From the NCBI GenBank assembly GCA_946539175.1, contig CAMNHH010000085.1, forward strand, positions 1 to 9,595: DNA of 9,595 nt, given 5' to 3'. The notes below the pieces were generated by a model. It saw only the letters and a list, made by a program, of their open reading frames with translations. It ran no database searches and was not told where the DNA came from. The translations under genes and the position numbers were made by a program. Position 1 is the stretch's first letter; every line of letters begins with the position of its first letter. Below, piece by piece: positions 6,067 through 9,595 of the stretch. Source of the stretch: an uncultured Clostridia bacterium. GTDB taxonomy: Bacteria; Bacillota; Clostridia; Oscillospirales; Oscillospiraceae.

Positions 6067-6585
6067 CTATATCTCCCGCAGCTTCCGGGACAGGGGGCGG
6101 TTGTGCAGCAAAAGCAGCAGCAGCGGAACCCCCAGGGCGTACATCACCGCCGCTTCGCCGGCGCCGACGGACAGGGCGTTCAGGCCCCAGGCAGGCAGGA
6201 AGGCCCGTTCGTCAAAGAAAACCGCCAGCTCCGCCCCCACGATCGCCGCGTTGCAGAGTACGGTGGGCAGGGGGATCAGCCAGACCAGCCGGGGCCGCTC
6301 CTCCAGACGGCGGGACAGGGCCCGGCTCAGCAGACAGGCCAGCAGGGTGGCGCAGGAGCCGATCACAAAGTCCCAGGCGGAGACGAAGGAGGCCAGATTG
6401 GCCGCCATGCAGCCCAGCACCATCCCGGGAACCGCCGCAGGCGTGAAGCAGCACAGCACGCTCAGCGCCTCCGCCAGGCGGAACTGCACCGGCCCGTAGG
6501 CCAGGCCGGGGGCGGCCAGGGTCACAGCGGCGTAGGCCGCGGCCAGCGCCCCCGCGAAAGCGATCCTGCGAATCCTTCGTTCCAT
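6067..6585 (-). CDS. queT: QueT-family ECF transporter S component (putative queuosine-precursor uptake)
   Basis: A 172-residue, very hydrophobic protein resembling the QueT family, the substrate-binding membrane subunit of an energy-coupling factor (ECF) importer proposed to bring in queuosine precursors such as preQ1. Features: a basic start MERRIRRIAFAGALAAAYAAVT, then the family-like segment YGPVQFRLAEALSVLCCFTPAAVPGMVLGC, then NLASFVSAWDFVIGSCATLLACLLS and further membrane segments, consistent with about five or six helices. The PVQFR(L/I)AEAL motif is the main reason for the call. ATG 6585 has GGAGGAAC a few bases upstream. The ECF energising module (EcfA, EcfA', EcfT) is not adjacent, as is normal for shared-module (group II) systems. 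The gene stands alone with its own promoter and a structured leader. The substrate is inferred from family only. Confidence 0.87.
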   Translation of the reverse strand: MERRIRRIAFAGALAAAYAAVTLAAPGLAYGPVQFRLAEALSVLCCFTPAAVPGMVLGCMAANLASFVSAWDFVIGSCATLLACLLSRALSRRLEERPRLVWLIPLPTVLCNAAIVGAELAVFFDERAFLPAWGLNALSVGAGEAAVMYALGVPLLLLLLHNRPLSRKLREI

Positions 6586-6661
6586 CCCGTTCCTCCTCTC
6601 CGGCGCCGCCGGGCCCCGGTTTCTTCCTGTTCTTCGGCCCGGATCCCGGGGCCGACAGCAG
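6586..6661 (-). promoter_or_regulatory. Structured 5' leader of queT (possible preQ1-type riboswitch)
   Basis: The predicted transcript leader is about 75 nt. Outer stem: TTCCTG (6664-6659 in transcript sense) with CAGGAA (6629-6624). It encloses an inner hairpin, CGGCCC (6654-6649) with GGGCCG (6640-6635). A second GC-rich segment, CCGGGGCCCGGCGGCGCCGG (6619-6600), follows and abuts the ribosome site (6598-6592). queT genes are often controlled by preQ1 riboswitches, so the position is right. I do not see the short preQ1-I core, and I cannot score class II or III by eye. Confidence 0.4.
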
Positions 6662-6667
6662 GAATAT

Positions 6668-6695
6668 ATTGTAGCAAATCTGCGCCGAATGTCAA
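6668..6695 (-). promoter_or_regulatory. Promoter of queT
   Basis: On the minus strand, TTGACA (6695-6690), a 16-base spacer and TACAAT (6673-6668) match the housekeeping sigma-factor consensus at 11 of 12 positions. TGC directly before the -10 gives an extended -10. Start predicted near 6661, in a locally A/T-rich stretch. Confidence 0.82.
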
Positions 6696-6724
6696 GAAAT
6701 TGTGCTTTATTTCCCATTTCGCTC

Positions 6725-6753
6725 TTGCATTTCACTGTGAAATGCTGTATGCT
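6725..6753 (+). promoter_or_regulatory. Candidate promoter of the surface L,D-transpeptidase gene
   Basis: TTGCAT (6725-6730) and TATGCT (6748-6753) are 17 bases apart, with 4 of 6 matches each. An overlapping alternative is an extended -10 TGC-TATAGG (TATAGG at 6753-6758). Either would give a leader of about 60-70 bases before ATG 6826. The -35 and spacer overlap a perfect palindrome. Confidence 0.4.
6727..6745. promoter_or_regulatory. Perfect 19-bp palindrome, candidate operator
   Basis: GCATTTCACTGTGAAATGC is a perfect 9+1+9 palindrome. It lies between the divergent queT and surface-protein genes, inside the candidate promoter of the latter and about 30 bases upstream of the queT -35. This is typical geometry for a dimeric repressor. 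It has neither the Rex arrangement (GTGAA...TTCAC, opposite order) nor a CodY box. Confidence 0.6.
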
Positions 6754-6787
6754 ATAGGGTAAGAAATGATTCTGTTTTTCAGTTCGC

Positions 6788-6808
6788 CGCGCCGGAGCGT
6801 CCGGCGCG
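6788..6808 (+). promoter_or_regulatory. Hairpin in the leader of the surface-protein mRNA
   Basis: CGCGCCGGA (6788-6796) pairs fully with TCCGGCGCG (6800-6808) across a 3-base GCG loop, ending 4 bases before the AGGAGGT ribosome site (6813-6819). No T-run follows. It may protect the 5' end of the mRNA or affect ribosome access. Function is inferred. Confidence 0.5.
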
Positions 6809-6825
6809 AGATAGGAGGTAAGCGA

Positions 6826-9285
6826 ATGCGAAACTATACCAGAATGATTGCTCTGCTGCTCTGCGTCTTCCTGTTGGGGACCTGCGTCTACGCGGCGGAG
6901 CCCATCGCTCCGGCCACGGAGCCCCTCCCCCCCGCGACGGAGCAGACGGCCCCGGAGACCGAGCCCGTTGAAACCGAGCCCCTTGAGACGGAGCCCGTTG
7001 AGACCCAGGACGGCAGCCGGCTGCCGGACAGTCCCGCGACCACGGAGCCCACGGAGCCCGCGCCTACGGAGCCTGTCACGGAGCCTACGGAGCCTGTCAC
7101 GGAGCCCACGGAGCCTGTCACGGAACCCACGGAGCCTGTCACGGAGCCTACGGAGCCTGTCACAGAGCCCACGGAGCCGCCCGAACCCCCCGAACCCCCC
7201 GAACCCCCCATCTCCGAGATGACCGACGAGCAGATCATCGCCAAGTTCCACATCAAGAACACCTGGTCCAGGGGCGCGCTGATCTTCGCCGTCCGCAACG
7301 GCATTCTGGCGGGCAAGGGCAACTATGACCTGGCCCCCACCGACAACACCACCCACGCGGAGCTGGCGGTGATGCTGACCAACATTCTGGCCGTGGAGAA
7401 GCTGGGCGGGCTGAATTCCTTCACCGACGTCAACCGCAACGCCTGGTACGCTCCCTATCTGGCCAAGGCCGTGTCCCTGTCCGTCTACCCCATTGACGAC
7501 CCCAACTCCACCAAGCTCCACCCCAACGAGTACGTCACCCGTGAGGAGGCCTTCGTGGCCATTGCCCGGGTCTTCGGCGTTCACGGCCGGGGCCGCCAGG
7601 CCATCTACAAGTTCTCCGACTGGAAGAACGTCAGCGAGTGGGCCGCGGAGGACATCGCCGCCCTGATCGACAACCAGTGCATCGCCGGCAGCGATGGCAA
7701 GATCCTTCCCAAGGATCGGATCTCCCGGCAGGAGCTGGCTGCGGTCCTGTCCCAGCTGCTGACCAAGGTCACCCGCAGCATGGACGGCAACAGCTTCACC
7801 GGCAAGCTGGGTCTGGGCAGCGACACCGTCCCCGCCAACACCACCGTCAAGGGCAGCATGATTCTCTCCACCGACGCCACGGAGCTGACGCTGACGGGTC
7901 TCACCGTCACCGACCGGCTGGTGATCCAGGGCAACGACCGGGTGATTCTCCATCTGGTGGGCTGCAACATCAACCACCTGGTGCTGGCCCGGGACGCCTA
8001 CGTCTACTCCGACACCACCCTGAAGCAGATCACCAACTACCGCTTCATGCGGCTGTATACCAATGCGACGACGGTGAACGCCTACGGCAGCGTAATCCTC
8101 TACGCGCCCTACACCGTCACCAACATGTACGCCATGGCCCGGCTGAGCATGACCATCAACGGCACCATCAGCAACCTGACCGTCTACGGCGATCAGAGCT
8201 ACATCAACGGCACCGGCTCCATCACCAAGCTGACGCAGAAGGCCAAGCATCTGACCAACAGCTGCAGCACCGGCAAGACCGTGGCCAGCTACCTCAACAC
8301 CCTGGACGATATCAAGGCCACCCGCACCGCCGCCTGGAAGGTCTCCGCCGCCAGCCCGACCCTCACCATGAGTCTGAAGCTCAGCGACATGCCCGAGGGC
8401 TGGGGTGAATATGACGTGCTGTGGCTGGTGGACGGCAAGGAGCTTTCCCGCACCAAGCGCAATCTGCTGAAGGAGGGGGACGTGCTCACCCAGAGCTACA
8501 ACTTCTCCGCCTTCCTGGACGGCTATCGGAGCTCCGTGCCCATCAACATGTATCTGACCTACCAGGGCAAGCAGCGGCTGGTGTTCCGGGAATTCGTCAG
8601 CTTTGAGCTAAAGGACCTGGCCGCCAAGATCCGCACCCAGAACGTGCAGGCCAAGATCGTGGGCAACTCCCCCCTCTACTCCAATATGACCCTGACCAAG
8701 CAGATCAAGACCGTCCCCGCCGGCACCCAGGTGACGGTGCTGCAGTCCAGAGAGACCACCTACACCAAGGTCCGGCTGCCCGACGGCACCACCGGCTGGA
8801 TGCGCTTCGCCGCCGTGTCCATCATCGCCGGGAATTACTACACCACCAGTGATTACCCCACCGGGGTCAAGGAATACTACGTCAACCACGTGCGCAACTG
8901 CAGCAGCGGCACCAAGTATCTGATCTGGGTCAGCCTCTACACCCAGCGGATCAACATTTTCCAGGGCTCCAAGGGCAACTGGAAGCTGATCCGCAGCGGT
9001 CCGATCGCCAGCGGTATGAACTACTGCCCCACCCCGGCTGAGGTGGTCAACATCTACGGCAGGACCTACAAGTGGGACCATTACGAGCACTTCTACGTGC
9101 ATCACGTCACCTACTTCGACGAGGCCCGGGCCTTCCACTCCCGGCCCACCTCCAAGGTGGACAACAGCATCTACAACGCCACCATCGGCCGCCCCGCCTC
9201 CGCGGGCTGCATCCGACTGATGGATGAGGACTGCACCTTCATTTACAACAACTGCGTCAACGGCACAACGGTTTACATCTACTAA
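6826..9285 (+). CDS. Secreted SLH-repeat protein with C-terminal L,D-transpeptidase (YkuD) domain
   Basis: An 819-residue exported, modular wall protein. Order: signal peptide (about 1-24, RMIALLLCVFLLGTCVYAA, probable cleavage after YAA); Thr/Glu/Pro-rich linker (about 28-128) with tandem PVTEPTE units; S-layer homology-like repeats (about 144-313; e.g. FTDVNRNAWYAPYLAKAVSL and FSDWKNVSEWAAEDIAALID), expected to anchor it to pyruvylated wall polymer; a Thr/Asn-rich beta-solenoid-like part (about 345-500); an Ig-like stretch (about 510-600); an SH3-like domain (about 606-669); and a YkuD domain (about 683-819). The transpeptidase motif is H771 ... SAGCIR with catalytic C795; these enzymes form 3-3 crosslinks or attach proteins to peptidoglycan. 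ATG 6826 is chosen for its AGGAGGT site 6 bases upstream and because a clean signal peptide begins there; the frame is open 60 bases further upstream. Divergent from queT; terminator at 9293. Confidence 0.9.
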   Translation: MRNYTRMIALLLCVFLLGTCVYAAEPIAPATEPLPPATEQTAPETEPVETEPLETEPVETQDGSRLPDSPATTEPTEPAPTEPVTEPTEPVTEPTEPVTEPTEPVTEPTEPVTEPTEPPEPPEPPEPPISEMTDEQIIAKFHIKNTWSRGALIFAVRNGILAGKGNYDLAPTDNTTHAELAVMLTNILAVEKLGGLNSFTDVNRNAWYAPYLAKAVSLSVYPIDDPNSTKLHPNEYVTREEAFVAIARVFGVHGRGRQAIYKFSDWKNVSEWAAEDIAALIDNQCIAGSDGKILPKDRISRQELAAVLSQLLTKVTRSMDGNSFTGKLGLGSDTVPANTTVKGSMILSTDATELTLTGLTVTDRLVIQGNDRVILHLVGCNINHLVLARDAYVYSDTTLKQITNYRFMRLYTNATTVNAYGSVILYAPYTVTNMYAMARLSMTINGTISNLTVYGDQSYINGTGSITKLTQKAKHLTNSCSTGKTVASYLNTLDDIKATRTAAWKVSAASPTLTMSLKLSDMPEGWGEYDVLWLVDGKELSRTKRNLLKEGDVLTQSYNFSAFLDGYRSSVPINMYLTYQGKQRLVFREFVSFELKDLAAKIRTQNVQAKIVGNSPLYSNMTLTKQIKTVPAGTQVTVLQSRETTYTKVRLPDGTTGWMRFAAVSIIAGNYYTTSDYPTGVKEYYVNHVRNCSSGTKYLIWVSLYTQRINIFQGSKGNWKLIRSGPIASGMNYCPTPAEVVNIYGRTYKWDHYEHFYVHHVTYFDEARAFHSRPTSKVDNSIYNATIGRPASAGCIRLMDEDCTFIYNNCVNGTTVYIY
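7071..7175 (+). repeat. Five tandem 21-base units encoding PVTEPTE
   Basis: The segment GCCTGTCAC recurs at 7071, 7092, 7113, 7134 and 7155, a strict 21-base period with only a few third-position changes (ccc/cct, gag/gaa). Each unit encodes seven residues, so copy changes would keep the frame. A shorter 9-base repeat encoding PPE follows to about 7209. Confidence 0.9.
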
Positions 9286-9292
9286 ACAGCCC

Positions 9293-9327
9293 AGGCCCCG
9301 CCCTCCCAACGGAGGACGGGGCCTTTT
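9293..9327 (+). terminator. Intrinsic terminator of the surface-protein gene
   Basis: AGGCCCCG (9293-9300) plus CCTCC (9302-9306) pair with GGAGG (9311-9315) plus CGGGGCCT (9317-9324), with one C-A mismatch and a 4-base loop, followed by TTTT (9324-9327). It begins 8 bases after the stop codon. The T-run is short but the stem is strong. Confidence 0.85.
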
Positions 9328-9352
9328 CCGGCTTTCAAAAGCGGAGGGATTG

Positions 9353-9383
9353 AAAAACCCCGGACTCCGTCAGGAGTCCGGGG
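9353..9383 (-). terminator. Intrinsic terminator of the rplA transcript
   Basis: A perfect 11-bp stem, CCCCGGACTCC with GGAGTCCGGGG (9358-9368 with 9373-9383), has a 4-base loop. On the minus strand it is followed by five T (complement of A 9357-9353). It lies 20 bases after the rplA stop and ends that unit, back to back with the plus-strand terminator. Confidence 0.92.
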
Positions 9384-9403
9384 ATTGCTTCAGGTCCTTT
9401 GGA

Positions 9404-9595
9404 TCAATACTTGGAGGTGTTGACCTTGACGCCGGGGCCCATGGTGGAGGCGATGACGCAGGACTTGATATACTGGCCCTTGGCAGCGGCGGGCTTGGCC
9501 TTGATGACCGCGCCGATCAGGGTGGCCATGTTCTCCTCCAGCTTCTCGGGGCCGAAGGAAACCTTGCCGATGGGGCAGTGGATGATGTTGGTCTT
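9404..9595 (-). CDS. rplA: 50S ribosomal protein L1, C-terminal part (cut by window edge)
   Basis: The last 63 codons plus stop of ribosomal protein L1, the stalk-base protein that binds 23S rRNA (and represses its own mRNA in many bacteria). The readable part contains CPIGKVSFGPEKLEENM and the family-typical ending AVIKAKPAAAKGQYIK followed by STMGPGVKVNTSKY, which aligns with the E. coli L1 end (KAKPTQAKGVYIK, STTMGAGV). The stop TGA is at 9406-9404. The start and most of domain I/II lie beyond 9595, presumably with rplK further upstream. A terminator follows after 20 bases, so rplA is the last gene of its transcript here, without rplJ immediately downstream. Confidence 0.96.
   Translation of the reverse strand, partial: KTNIIHCPIGKVSFGPEKLEENMATLIGAVIKAKPAAAKGQYIKSCVIASTMGPGVKVNTSKY

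Noticed and set aside
6587..8250. Long upstream extension of the queT frame, antisense to the surface protein (727 residues in total)
   Set aside because: Only the last 172 residues form the QueT protein, which has its own ribosome site and promoter. The rest is repetitive RLRGLRDRL-type shadow of the TEP repeats and SLH region.
1..9595. CRISPR array, tRNA/rRNA, insertion sequence or defence/toxin-antitoxin genes
   Set aside because: Looked for on both strands; no spaced direct repeats, no cloverleaf or rRNA signature, no transposase and no defence-type proteins were seen.

Overview
The window reads as a GC-rich, low-AT-codon chromosome of a Clostridia-type Firmicute, most likely an Oscillospiraceae/Ruminococcaceae gut anaerobe. 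Pointers are a clostridial feoA-feoA-feoB iron operon, a RecD2 helicase, an AIM24-family protein beside an MreB-type actin, a QueT-type ECF substrate-binding subunit, and a surface protein with S-layer homology repeats plus an L,D-transpeptidase domain. The lineage is inferred from gene content and protein style, not from a marker-gene search.

Layout, left to right. (1) Positions 1-1021, minus strand: a ferrous iron uptake operon, two small FeoA proteins followed by FeoB (cut by the window edge). It is driven by a consensus sigma-70-type promoter (TTGACA-N17-TATAAT). A 16-base near-palindromic box recurs three times in this operon: once inside the promoter spacer and twice as arms of a perfect 19-bp inverted repeat just before feoB. 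This looks like a metal-dependent (DtxR-type) repressor circuit. (2) Positions 1094-5990, plus strand: four co-oriented genes, recD2, comF, an mreB/mbl-type gene and an AIM24-family gene, closed by a strong intrinsic terminator. A separate promoter may lie in front of mreB. (3) Positions 6067-6695, minus strand: a monocistronic queT-like gene with a good promoter and a ~75-nt GC-rich structured leader, a place where a preQ1 riboswitch would be expected. (4) Positions 6725-9327, plus strand, divergent from queT: a large secreted surface protein (signal peptide, Thr-Glu-Pro repeats, SLH repeats, beta-solenoid-like part, SH3-like domain, YkuD L,D-transpeptidase) with its own terminator. A perfect 19-bp palindrome overlaps its candidate promoter. 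(5) Positions 9353-9595, minus strand: the 3' end of rplA (ribosomal protein L1) and its terminator, convergent with the surface-protein gene.

The genes do not form one pathway. They are iron uptake, DNA repair or competence with cell shape, queuosine-precursor salvage, cell-wall crosslinking, and translation. The most interesting parts are regulatory: the three-box feo circuit, the queT leader and the 19-bp palindrome. Next come the mreB-AIM24 pairing without mreC/mreD and the modular SLH/L,D-transpeptidase protein. I found no CRISPR array, tRNA, rRNA, insertion sequence or clear defence system. Many long antisense reading frames exist but are composition artefacts of GC-rich genes.
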